From assembly GCF_029784135.1 (NCBI RefSeq), contig NC_073746.1, positions 185,137,983-185,201,982 on the forward strand: a stretch of 64,000 nucleotides of DNA. The letters run 5' to 3'. This DNA is from Toxorhynchites rutilus septentrionalis. Lineage: Eukaryota; Arthropoda; Insecta; Diptera; Culicidae. This document shows positions 23,278-32,980 of this stretch, one piece after another. The notes under the pieces were generated by a model. That model did not search any database. It saw nothing but the letters and a program-made list of their open reading frames with translations, and had not been told where the DNA came from. Positions within the stretch are counted from its first letter, which is position 1. Each line of letters begins with the position of its first letter. The translations under genes and the position numbers were made by a program.

Positions 23278-24674
23278 GGATAGACGGGGTAAGACGGACC
23301 ACTTCCAGTTTTATAAGAAATGCTCAGTATTTTGATAAATATGCTACGAAAGAAGCATTAATAGCAAATTTTTGTCATTTCGAAACACCTTGCAACATCT
23401 GAGCGCACGAAATATCAAAACTGTAAATAAAACAAAGTTTTCGTCCATTGCGATTGCAAGTGATCTAATTTTCAAGGCAACCAAAATAAGGATTTTTCCA
23501 GCAAAAACAGTATATTCCGTTAGATGCCAGTGTCCTAGGTTCTTCCTGCGTGAAAAAATATGTTAAATTTGATATAAAATGCAAAGGGTGCTCTGGGGGG
23601 AAGACGGACCATTTTCGACGGAGTAAAAGCGCCATATGTCGTGATATTGAATGATTTTCATATCAAATAAAACACCATATTTTTACATTATTCTTTCAAC
23701 AAGAAGAAGCGAATGTCGGGCAATAAAGTTTTAAAGTGCAATCCGACATCATCTTTCCGGAAGCCGGAAGCTACTTCCACTGCCAGAGCTCGGGCCTTCA
23801 ACAGGCCATCCGTCACTAATTTTTTCAACCTCTTAACATCCATGACGGAGCACACAGGTTTTCGACTGGCAATGAAATTCACACATTCACACATGAATGT
23901 GTTATTGGAATTTAATGTAGACAAACAGCTACCGTCTCTATAAGTTTCCCTTTTTTTGGAAACCTTCACTATTGGTGCTCTTCGTGCCCCTAAAAAGAAA
24001 GGTCCTCGTGTTACGAAGAGAAAACGTGCTGCAAAGAACACGGCCGAGTTGACTTCCAACGACTACATGGAAGGCTTGAAAAAGGCCAAAGTGTCACAGG
24101 ACACAAAAGGTATACAAAAAGGACGACTTTGAGGAAACTTGAAGGATCAAAGACATCACCTACTTCGGAGACTTCACGTGAACAGACTTTGAGAGATTTT
24201 AGACCCACGTAGACAATCGTCCTTATAGGTTCCGAAAATTTGATATTTTTTTCTCCAATATTCTCCTAACTCTGCACGCGGAATATGGATGAGCTTTACA
24301 TAAGAAAGTTTTTGTGTAGTTTATGAACAACTCTAAACCATGTACATTAGACAACTTAGACAACTGTTCCTGTTATTCCTACTAAACTCAACTGTTTGAA
24401 AATAGTCTTGGTTCGTCTTACGTCGTCATGGTCCGTTTACCCCGCGGGTGGTCCTTCTTACCCCGCCAGCAAAATAAAAAGTATTTTTTATCATTTAAAA
24501 AATTAATGAAAAAAAACCAAAAAAATGAGTTTCAAAAGTTTCAGCTACAAATTTTTTAGTAGTATATTATTATATATTCAATAATATGCGGCACTACAAA
24601 CAGGGAAAATCTCAGACGACGTTTAACTAAAAATTGGTTTTCCTAGGGGGGCGGGCTTACCCCGTCTTCCCGTA
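23278..24674. mobile_element. TA-flanked MITE-like element nested in the hAT left end
   Basis: Imperfect inverted ends GGGATAGACGGGGTAAGACGG and, inverted, GGGAAGACGGGGTAAGCCCG, with TA on both sides. Related GGTAAGACGGACCA-type blocks recur internally at about 23596 and 24417-24470. Removing it joins TTATCGTTATTTT to the CAGATTCTGT region, exactly as in the uninterrupted hAT end at 5481-5665. Open frames around 23.7-24.1 kb could be a transposase tail but I do not recognise them. Confidence 0.75.
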
Positions 24675-24765
24675 CAGATTCTGTATGGTACAGGGTACAG
24701 ATTTTCGTCAAAAAGTACAGATTGGTTCAGATTTTTTTCTGCCTGTGAATTTTTTTCATTTGAAC

Positions 24766-25737
24766 AAAGCAACATTAAGGTACATGATGACTTTTACTTA
24801 TCAGCAGAGCAGCTACAATGCAATGCAATTTCATAAGGACGGAATTCCTTACAAGGATCGTCTGAAAGGATTCGCGTCGGACGGTGTGACCGTAATGATG
24901 TTTCGAATTCTGTAATACGCTTGATCAAAATCGATTACCTAGATTTAGATTTAGATTTAGATTTAGTACCTGATTATCTTGAGCATTTATTGAGGGACAT
25001 ATATACCTATACATCAAATACCCTAAAAAGGACTAGCGAATTCGAGGGATTACAGGAAATTTTAGAACTCATTTCATGCATTTAACGATTTTCAGCGTTA
25101 ATTTTGTTTTTCACAATTTAGTATCAATGTGACAAAATAGACTGCTTGCAGAATATTGGCTGCCCTCAAAGATACATTGACAAAACCTGAGATATTTTTT
25201 TTTGAGTGTGCTAGGCCCCAGATCATCAAATTGAGTCGTTTATTCCAGGCTGAAAACCCTGAATTCACGATGCTAAATGAAGAGCAGAAAGAGGAAGCAG
25301 AGCAGAGGAATCTCACGTTGTTTCAATGTCCAATGCTATTAAATTTTAAGATCATTTGTAAAGCTGCAAGTATTTTTAGGTTGGAATGGCAGCAGAATAA
25401 ATTATCATAACAATGGACATCAAAAGGCAGATAATTTTTAAGGATATTTGTCGCAGTTTGATCATGCAAATGAGAAAAAGATTCGTTTTTGATGATCCGA
25501 CGCTGAAGACTGCGACAATGTTAAATGGAAGAAACTTTTTCAATTTGACAATCATTTACGTTGTGTCGGAGGCGTTTCCAGGGTTCTACGATGAGAATAT
25601 ACAAAATCTGGAGAATGAATTCCGTACCATAAAAAAATCACTTCGTAAAGAAATCACATTTTCAGAAAACGAGCATGTGCAGGATTGGTGGACAAAAATT
25701 GGATGCCTTAAAAGTAAGTTACGTTTGTTTGAAGCGT
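24766..25737 (+). pseudogene. hAT transposase remnant
   Basis: In several frames: PYKDRLKGFASDGVTVMM (the second catalytic-Asp region of ZBED/hAT proteins), then LEHLLRDIYTYTS-like, then 25156-25410 and 25413-25739. The last carries the C-terminal dimerisation-type region (LNGRNFFNLTIIYVVSEAFP...WWTKIG). Stops at about 24915, 25084 and 25408 break it. The zinc finger and N-terminal part are missing. The TTTAGA microsatellite at about 24941-24966 lies inside the coding remnant. Confidence 0.75.
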
Positions 25738-26026
25738 AAGATTTTGAGTGATAAAAATTTGCCAGCTGAACGAAGTGTTATGATAATCACTTTATTTGAA
25801 AGATAAAAGGTCTACGAGGACTTGTTGCTCATTGGTCTAGAATCTTGTTTCATTAATTCAATAACTGTGTAACTCGCTCGCGTTCTCGACGCTTCGATAT
25901 CTTGTTTGTAACGTTCTCATTATGCCGTACTCCTTGGCAACAGTCGAGCGATTTTTTTTCTGAATATAATCAGAACAACAATAAGCTTCGAAATCGGCTC
26001 AGCAACGATACAATAAACGTTATTTT

Positions 26027-26922
26027 GAGATCAAAAGATTTAATTAAAGCTCGAAAAATTTAATGAATGATAGACACAAACACACGAATGACTTGCGAAT
26101 GTAAACGTAGTACAGGGTCTTCCAGATTAAACGCTCACGCAACAAATTTTAATAACTTCTACAAAAGTGAACCGATTTTTATTTTTAAAAAACAAAAATC
26201 AAAGATGAGATCAAAAGATTTAATTAAAGCTCGAAAAATTTAATGAATGATAGACACAAACACACGAATGACTTGCGAATGTAAACGTAGTACAGGGTCT
26301 TCCAGATCAAACGCTCACGCAACAAATTTTAATAACTTCTACAAAAGTGAACCGATTTTTATTTTTAAAAAACAAAAATCAATGATGAGATCAAAAGATT
26401 TAATTAAAGCTCGAAAAATTTAATGAATGATAGACACAAACACACGAATGACTTGCGAATGTAAACGTAGTACAGGGTCTTCCAGATTAAACGCTCACGC
26501 AACAAATTTTAATAACTTCTACAAAAGTGAACCGATTTTTATTTTTAAAAAACAAAAATCAAAGATGAGATCAAAAGATTTAATTAAAGCTCGAAAAATT
26601 TAATGAATGATAGACACAAACACACGAATGACTTGCGAATGTAAACGTAGTACAGGGTCTTCCAGATCAAACGCTCACGCAACAAATTTTAATAACTTCT
26701 ACAAAAGTGAACCGATTTTTATTTTTAAAAAACAAAAATCAATGATGAGATCAAAAGATTTAATTAAAGCTCGAAAAATTTAATGAATGATAGACACAAA
26801 CACACGAATGACTTGCGAATGTAAACGTAGTACAGGGTCTTCCAGATTAAACGCTCACGCAACAAATTTTAATAACTTCTACAAAAGTGAACCGATTTTT
26901 ATTTTTAAAAAACAAAAATCAA
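26027..26922. repeat. 180-bp tandem array, five copies with 360-bp higher-order period
   Basis: Five units in exact 180-bp register. Units differ at two diagnostic sites: CCAGATTAA or CCAGATCAA, and CAAAGATGAG or CAATGATGAG. Units 1 and 3 share one state pair and units 2 and 4 the other; unit 5 has the first-site state of 1 and 3. So the array is a duplicated dimer. Each unit consists of about 85-90 bp of flanking sequence and about 90 bp of the terminal sequence of the Tc1-type element that follows (CAGGGTCTTCCAGATTAAAC...). Confidence 0.95.
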
Positions 26923-28037
26923 GCTTATCTTAGGACATTTTCGATGTGACCACCGCTTTTTTCGATAACGCGTATTAAAGAGTGAACAAAATTCTTCATG
27001 CATAACTCTAACATTAGGGGTAGTGGGGGCAAATTGGTCATGGGGAGCAAAGTGGTCACCTGCTTGTTTGGTAGTATAACTATTGACTATAGATGCCGTA
27101 TTGGTGGTCACTTTATGTTTGAAGAATTTAATGACTTTTGAGTCACCCTGTACTTCAGTAGAGCTGTCGCATGTCAAAATATAAATAAAAACAGAAATTG
27201 CTGTCTCGGTAGCCATTAGGCTGTAGTTCAGTGCGTATGGTACCTAAGGAATTTCTCGTGAAATTCAGTTTATTCAATCTAATATGTTGGACAAATCATG
27301 AGAAAATTTAAATTGATACTCTAGGTAAATAGGCCAAGCTTATTTCATACATATACCTATTATATCAAATATGTTTTGAACAAATTTGGACGAAAAAAAC
27401 GCATAAATCTATCCCATTTAGCTTGATATGTGCGGGTGACCACTTTACCTCCAAGCAAAAAAGAAATGATCGATTTTTCACCATTTCTTCTAATCGTGAA
27501 AAATGTACTATTTTGAATTGTTATAGTAAAAGCCGTTTGCTATCTTGAACAACAATGAGTTGAACTGTAATATTCTTCGAGAAACGGGAATTGAAGCGGT
27601 ATGTGGACGCTGGAAATGGGCATATTTCTTAGGGTGACCACTATGTCCCCACTTCCCCTATGACTTCGATGCTGTTGAAATTCCGAGTTATTTCTTCTTT
27701 AAGTTCCTCCAAATTTTGTAGCTCATTAACATAGCAACGGTCCTTCACGTACCCCCAGAGGAAGTAATCGATGACGAGGAATGTTGAAATTCTTACCATA
27801 AAAAGACAAAGTTTCATTAAGGCTTCGATTTCTCGAGTAATACGATTTCACTAAAAATACACGGTCTTGTGAATTGTACATCTTGACATTAAAAACCATC
27901 CGATCAGACTGAACGAGTAGCCGAAAATTATCATCCCGAAGTGGGGAATGTAGTGTTTCCATCGACGGTGCGAAAAAAAAATTTAATGAGTAGCTATTCG
28001 ATTTTTTTTGCGTGAGCGTTTAATCAGAAAGACCCTG
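26833..28037 (-). mobile_element. Tc1/mariner-type element, internally deleted
   Basis: Ends CAGGGTCTTCCAGATTAAAC and, inverted, CAGGGTCTTTCTGATTAAAC, flanked by TA (26831-26832, 28038-28039). On the minus strand the N-terminal transposase region (QDRVFLVKSYYSRNRSLNE, 27726-27962) is joined directly to a C-terminal region (DYFLWGYVKDRCYVNELQN), so the whole central DDE domain is gone. A MITE at 27015-27660 then interrupts the C-terminus, which resumes with LELCMKNFVHSLIRVIEKSGGHIE-type sequence at about 26940-27010. Confidence 0.8.
27015..27660. mobile_element. MITE with GGGGTAGTGGGG inverted ends
   Basis: TAGGGGTAGTGGGG at 27015 and CCCCACTTCCCCTA at 27660 give a TA duplication and short inverted repeats. 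It splits the C-terminal coding remnant of the Tc1-type element. A related partial copy is at 58627-58885. Confidence 0.8.
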
Positions 28038-28547
28038 TATTTGTAGTAAATAAATGAGTATTTTTAGATTTTCATAGATTTTTTTCTACGGCGAATATTT
28101 TCCATGGTACAAATTTTTGGAAGAAAATGTACAGATGAAGAAGATTTTTACCCCCTCTGGTACATATGAAAATGTGGCAACACTGGGCATGGTGGCTATT
28201 TCAAACTTAAATTTAAGAATGCACTGTAAGATGACGGCTTCTTATCGTATTCAGCTAAATTAAATAAACGAAAGTAAAAGACGATCGATCGATTAATATT
28301 ACTGTTGGGACGATTTTATCAATGAAGATGTTCATTTATGGGCATCAATACAAGAAGATCAGAGAAGGTCGGGTTTTTCGTGATGATATCTATATCAGAT
28401 ATTTATCTTTATCATTTTCTTACAAACCGTTTGAAGTTCCGTTTAGTTCATGTAACAAAAGGTTTTCTAGGGGATTTGGAGTTGTGAATGAGTTAAACTT
28501 ACTGAACAGTTACGAAAACTCAATTCAAAACAATTATCCTCAAAGTC

Positions 28548-28742
28548 CTACGTCAAGGTTCTAGGCTGTTCAGCTAGAGCTCTCTGCAACGCTTCCGCGA
28601 GTGCTTTCTCGGCGGTTTTCGATCTTTCGATGAGTTCATCGTGCTTCTTCATAACAATTCCCATGAGAGATCTCAAACCCAACATCCTGGACTTGATATC
28701 CTTATGCACGTTGGGTTTGTCCTGCACGAAGGTGTCGAACAC
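28548..28742 (-). CDS. Short coiled-coil frame, possibly retroelement gag N-terminus
   Basis: A 64-codon frame (FVQDKPNVHKDIKSRMLGLR, then a heptad-like MKKHDELIERSKTAEKALAEAL). The NVHKDIK followed by a coiled coil resembles the N-terminus of ORF1 in some insect non-LTR elements. It lies next to a dispersed repeat (28720-28905) that also occurs near 4.6 and 25.8 kb. Function not assigned. Confidence 0.3.
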   Translation of the reverse strand: MFDTFVQDKPNVHKDIKSRMLGLRSLMGIVMKKHDELIERSKTAEKALAEALQRALAEQPRTLT

Positions 28743-28910
28743 ATTTCGATATGTAAATGCATGAGTGAGATTGTTGTGATTTCAATAGTTTACTTTCGAA
28801 GCAGTTTTTGAATTATTAAAACAAGTTTCTAAGTCAATGAGTAACAACCATCACTTTTATCTTTCAAATAAAGTGAATATCATGACACTTCGTTCAGCCG
28901 GCAAAGAGGT
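28720..28910. repeat. Dispersed repeat, three copies in the window
   Basis: Shares ATAGTTTRCTTTCGAAGCAGTTTT with about 4616-4645. Shares TATCTTTCAAATAAAGTGAAT...ACACTTCGTTCAGCCGGC with the inverse of about 25767-25815. Confidence 0.6.
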
Positions 28911-29791
28911 ATTATTCCATCAAATACACAGTAGAACCCCTTTGCAGCCTTAATATTTGGCCGGTCCGACGACGTGTTCCTTGCTTTCGAATCACTACCA
29001 ATGCATGCAATCGTATGGAAATGGCTTGGCAAATATGGCATCATATTTCGGACACTATGTTCTAATATCTTGAAATGCTTAATGCACTGATGATATAACT
29101 ATAAAATTAATATCACAATAGCTTCTTTAGAGTAATCCCTTAGTTTCACTATCGTGCAATTCCAAATGAAATCGTCCAAAAAATGCAGATTTTAATAAAA
29201 TGTATTTTTGATTCGAATGAAAGTTTGTATTCCAAGATGGTAAAACTATTTTTGACGAACTTTGTGGAACATCGAATTTTTATGAATTTCCGAAACTTCG
29301 AATTTTTGTATGTTAACAATTAAGGCCACAAATTATGATTTCTGATGTGATTTAAAACAAAAAAGCTCATTATAAATCTCCTTCTAAATGTAGCCATTCT
29401 CGAGATATTTTAAAAAATATTTTTAATTTATTGTCTTTTTTATAGTAAATATTCCCTTTTAATATGTTTGTCGTGTTATACCGTCATGTTCATGAAAATT
29501 TATGAATTTGCTTATAATTTTCAACAACTTTTCCAAATACATCATTATGGTAAAAATATATGTTTAGGAGTTACGTAAAAAACATTTGAAGACATGTGGG
29601 TTAACACAAAACGTAGCGATATTAAAAAATCTTTTTTTATCTTAGTACAAACTTTTAACATATTATTCGTGTTACACAATCAAAACACGAACATTGAAAT
29701 CCCAACAACAAATACACCTTGTTGATTCAACCGGACGTTATGGGCACAAATATAATTAACTTGTTCACGTTATGCCTAGATTATACCTGAA

Positions 29792-29911
29792 GCCAGGTAT
29801 CTCTAAGCTACCTCTGTATAGGTATATAAAGTCAGGTATCTTTAAGCTACCTCTGTACAGGTATATAAAGTCAGGTATCTTCAAGGTACCTCTATAATGT
29901 ATATAATGTTA
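29792..29911. repeat. Three 40-bp tandem repeats upstream of the transposase
   Basis: Units read CAGGTATCTYTAAGCTACCT, CTGTAYAGGTATATAAAGT and diverge in the third. Each can form AGGTA/TACCT hairpins and carries a TATATAAAG-like box. They sit 70-190 bp before the transposase start codon, so they may be promoter units or transposase binding sites. Confidence 0.8.
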
Positions 29912-29938
29912 CTCATATTCAAACATCGTTCATCAGTC
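29900..29938 (+). promoter_or_regulatory. Candidate TATA box and initiator of the transposase
   Basis: TATATAA at 29900-29906 and an arthropod-type initiator TCAGTC at 29933-29938 (A+1 at 29935), about 43 nt before the ATG at 29978. Spacing is slightly longer than the usual 30 nt. Confidence 0.45.
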
Positions 29939-30874
29939 GAACAATCTTCCTTATAGAGTAAATAACGGTATACCACAATGGACTACAAAATTTTTTTTTC
30001 GTGTTGTAGACCGTTTCCGAAAAACGGTAGGAAATGTTCATCTGAAAAATGTTTCTTAACCGTGTCAATGATTGAGAAACTTAAGTCAATGGGATGCAAT
30101 ATCATTTTAGATACATCTTTAAAAATTTGCGAATCATGCCGTTTATCTGTATACTCTTCCAAACCAAAGCAGTGTAATACTGAGGAGCAGATCAGTACAG
30201 CAGTAGGAAATACTTTAGAAGAAGTACCATCAATAGTTTCAGTCGTTTCAGCATCTTCGCAAGATTCCCAAAAAAAAAAAAGTTAGAATTTCAACAGTTT
30301 TGCCTAAGTCTTGGTCCGTGCAAAAAATGGAAGAAGAATTTGGCGTTAATAAATATATGGCAATTCAAGCCAAAAAATTGGCAAATGAAAAAGGTGTATT
30401 GTCAACACCACATAGCAAATATGGACCAAGTTTAACTGAAGATGTTAAAAATCGTGTTTCGGAATTTTATAATGACGACGATATCTGTCGATCATTACCT
30501 GGAGAAAGAGATTATGTTTCTGTAGCCAAAGATGGGAAGCGTCAACACATCCAAAAAAGGTTATTACATCATTATGGGAAACTTTCAACAGATTTAAGGA
30601 ACTTAATCCAAATTGCAAAATTGGATTTAGCTCTTTTGCATCAATGCGTCCGAAGCATTGCAAGTAGTTCAAGAAATCATAACGTTTGTGTTTGTACATT
30701 CCATGAAAATGTAAATCTTATGCTTCATAGTCTCAAAAAATATTCCTTTAACATTGAATGCAAAGAATATAGGAATAAATACTATGTAACATATCAAGTA
30801 GATCAAAATACTGTTACCTTCGTGAATGTAAAAAATGCCCAACAATGGACGAGTTTGGAAACTGGTTTCTAGAT

Positions 30875-31045
30875 TGTAGTGTATTTACACCAGTGTGTTA
30901 CCGCTATAAAAAATTATAGCATCTAGGTTAGTCAATCAATCCCGATTTGTAATCGGCCTCTTTCGTACCCGAACGACAAGCAGAGCAGACGTCTCGTAAA
31001 ACTTAAAAAGAAACGGTTGATATAATAAATATTGTCTAACGAGTA
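30875..31045 (+). repeat. 5' LTR of the Ty3-type element, 171 bp
   Basis: Begins TGTAGTGTATTTACACC and ends ATTGTCTAACGAGTA. It is identical at every base to 34865-35035. No obvious 4-5 bp target duplication is visible at the outer edges. Confidence 0.9.
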
Positions 31046-31119
31046 ATAACCTGTAAGGTATTCGTCGTCATAAAAAGTCGTGGTGTAAAAATAAAACACG
31101 TGTTGGACATAACCTGAAA

Positions 31120-31194
31120 ATGTCAGTTGTTGGTGAAGGAAGCGGTCCTAATTCGCGGAAGCGGAAGTTGGGAAGCTGCCTTGCATCAGAATAG
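31120..31194 (+). pseudogene. Gag stub of the Ty3-type element
   Basis: ATG at 31120 opens a 24-codon frame (MSVVGEGSGPNSRKRKLG...) that stops at 31192-31194, where sequence jumps to a different frame already near the C-terminal end of gag. Most of gag appears to be deleted. Confidence 0.55.
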
Positions 31195-32980
31195 AGAGAT
31201 GTCGTATCAGTTACACCAAACGCTCGGAACGGTCAAGAAGGAGGTGCATCAGAAGTCGAGCGCCAAATGGAACCAAGAAAAGGCAGACAACAATAGGAGT
31301 CGTCCCGTCAAACAGGCATCAAAACCGTGCTTTCGGTGTAGTCGTCATCATGATCCGAACTCGTGCCCAGCACGCAACTGGTCGTGTTATTCATGTGGAA
31401 AGACAGGTCACATTTCCACATGTTGTCAAACAGTGAAGTCTGGAGGAAATAATCGCGTCGCCGAGATGTCTGAAGCCGTCGAGGTCTTACGTCTAAATAT
31501 GTTTTATTCCCCTATCACGCCATCAGGGTCGAATTTGCCGTCAGCGAAAGCCGAGACAACGAATAAAGGAAAGCAGTTGAGCATCCTGGAACAACCTAAA
31601 ACCTACAAATTTCCAGTCGGATCTTTAAATAAGATGGATTCTCCAGAATTTGTGTCGCTGGAATGCAATGGTCGTCGTATTGAATTTGAAGCGGATTGTG
31701 GCGCATGTCGCAGTGTAATCTCCGTGGATACGCATAAAAAATTTTTCCCCGGAACTAATCTGAAAGGTACGTTTTTGGAATTTATCTCGGTTTCAGGTCA
31801 GCGAATCAAGCCGCAGGGAACACTGGAGGTTAGTGTAACAACTCCGTCTGGTGTCAAAGGCCGGTTAGAATTGGTCGTCATTCGAACGGACAGAGAAGTC
31901 AATCCGTTACTGGGACGCGATGGGCTCGATTTGGTATTCCCGGAATGGAGAAAAACATTCAGTGTCAAGTCTGTAAGTAATATAGAATCTTTCTTCGAAA
32001 CTGAACTCAGAACACATTTTCCGAAAATAGTCAGTGAGTCAGCAAATAACGCTATTGTTGGTTTTACCGCTGAGCTAGTTTTAAAACCAGATACTAGTCC
32101 CGTTTTTCACAAAGCATATTCAGTTCCATTCTCACTCCGAGAAAAAGTCGAGCTAGGTTTAGATACATTAGTACAAGATGGTATACTTATCCCAGTCCGA
32201 TCGTCGCAGTGGGCGAATCCAATCGTAGTTGTTCCTAAAAAGGATGGCTCAGTGCGAATTTGTCTCGATGGAAAGGCAGTACTGAATCGTTATACCACTG
32301 TCGAACATTATCCTTTGCCAAGAATCGATGAGATCTTAGCAAAACTTGCTAATTGGAAAGTATTCTGTAAAATTGATTTATCCGGAGCTTATTTACAAGT
32401 TCAATTGTCAGAGTCATCTCAAGCGTTGTGTACCATTAATACACATCGTGGGCTTTTTCGTTATACGCGCATGCCGTTTGGTATAACTTCTGCCCCAGCG
32501 ATTTTCCAATCGATTATAGACCAAATTCTCAACGATACACCTGGCCTTGCATACATTGACGACATCATAGTTGGTGGTGCAACGATCGAGGAATGTCGGC
32601 ATAGTCTGTTTTTAGTACTAAAGAAATTGAATGACCATAATATCAGAATAAACGTGGCCAAATCGAGTTTCTTCAAAAACGAGATCGATTATCTCGGATA
32701 TACCATAACGTCCGATGGTATCCGTCCGAGTGAGTCGAAAATAAGAGCTATTCTTGACGCGCCTCCACCACAAAATGTGAATCAGCTCCAAGCGTATCTT
32801 GGATTACTGAATTATTACCACAGATTTCTTCCGAATTTGTCTATTCATCTTCGTCCGTTGTACAATTTACTGCAGAAGAATAGACGATTCCTTTGGTCGT
32901 CTGAGTGTCAGCAAGCTTTCCAAGAAACTAAAAAATTACTAGTAGATAATGATCTTCTCGAACCGTATTGTCTCACGTAG
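31127..32980 (+). CDS. Ty3-type pol, first part: zinc knuckles, protease, RT
   Basis: An open frame of 617 codons. Around residues 68-100 are CX2C-type knuckles (CFRCSRHHDPNSC, CYSCGKTGHISTCC). The aspartic protease motif is DCGAC at about 188 instead of DTGA or DSGA. The RT domain (about 330-560) has LPRIDEILAKL, KIDLSGAYLQ, MPFGITSAPAIFQ and the catalytic YIDDIIVGG. The frame ends soon after LLVDNDLLEPY, where about 20 residues carrying the first RNase H Asp are missing and the frame shifts. Confidence 0.88.
   Translation: MLVKEAVLIRGSGSWEAALHQNREMSYQLHQTLGTVKKEVHQKSSAKWNQEKADNNRSRPVKQASKPCFRCSRHHDPNSCPARNWSCYSCGKTGHISTCCQTVKSGGNNRVAEMSEAVEVLRLNMFYSPITPSGSNLPSAKAETTNKGKQLSILEQPKTYKFPVGSLNKMDSPEFVSLECNGRRIEFEADCGACRSVISVDTHKKFFPGTNLKGTFLEFISVSGQRIKPQGTLEVSVTTPSGVKGRLELVVIRTDREVNPLLGRDGLDLVFPEWRKTFSVKSVSNIESFFETELRTHFPKIVSESANNAIVGFTAELVLKPDTSPVFHKAYSVPFSLREKVELGLDTLVQDGILIPVRSSQWANPIVVVPKKDGSVRICLDGKAVLNRYTTVEHYPLPRIDEILAKLANWKVFCKIDLSGAYLQVQLSESSQALCTINTHRGLFRYTRMPFGITSAPAIFQSIIDQILNDTPGLAYIDDIIVGGATIEECRHSLFLVLKKLNDHNIRINVAKSSFFKNEIDYLGYTITSDGIRPSESKIRAILDAPPPQNVNQLQAYLGLLNYYHRFLPNLSIHLRPLYNLLQKNRRFLWSSECQQAFQETKKLLVDNDLLEPYCLT

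Larger units (their letters stand above)
23217..28185 (+). mobile_element. Degenerate hAT element, 5 kb including insertions
   Basis: Ends CAGTGTTGCCACA (23217) and its inverse TGTGGCAACACTG (28185) have the CAGTG start and 8-bp target site (GGCATGTT at 23209-23216, GGCATGGT at 28186-28193, one mismatch) expected of hAT. Between them lie hAT transposase remnants, a TA-flanked MITE (23278-24674), the 180-bp array and a Tc1-type deletion derivative. Another copy of the left end is at 5481-5665. Confidence 0.85.

Noticed and set aside
26027..26922. CRISPR-like regularly spaced repeats
   Set aside because: The units are directly abutting 180-bp tandem copies without variable spacers, and the window is eukaryotic.
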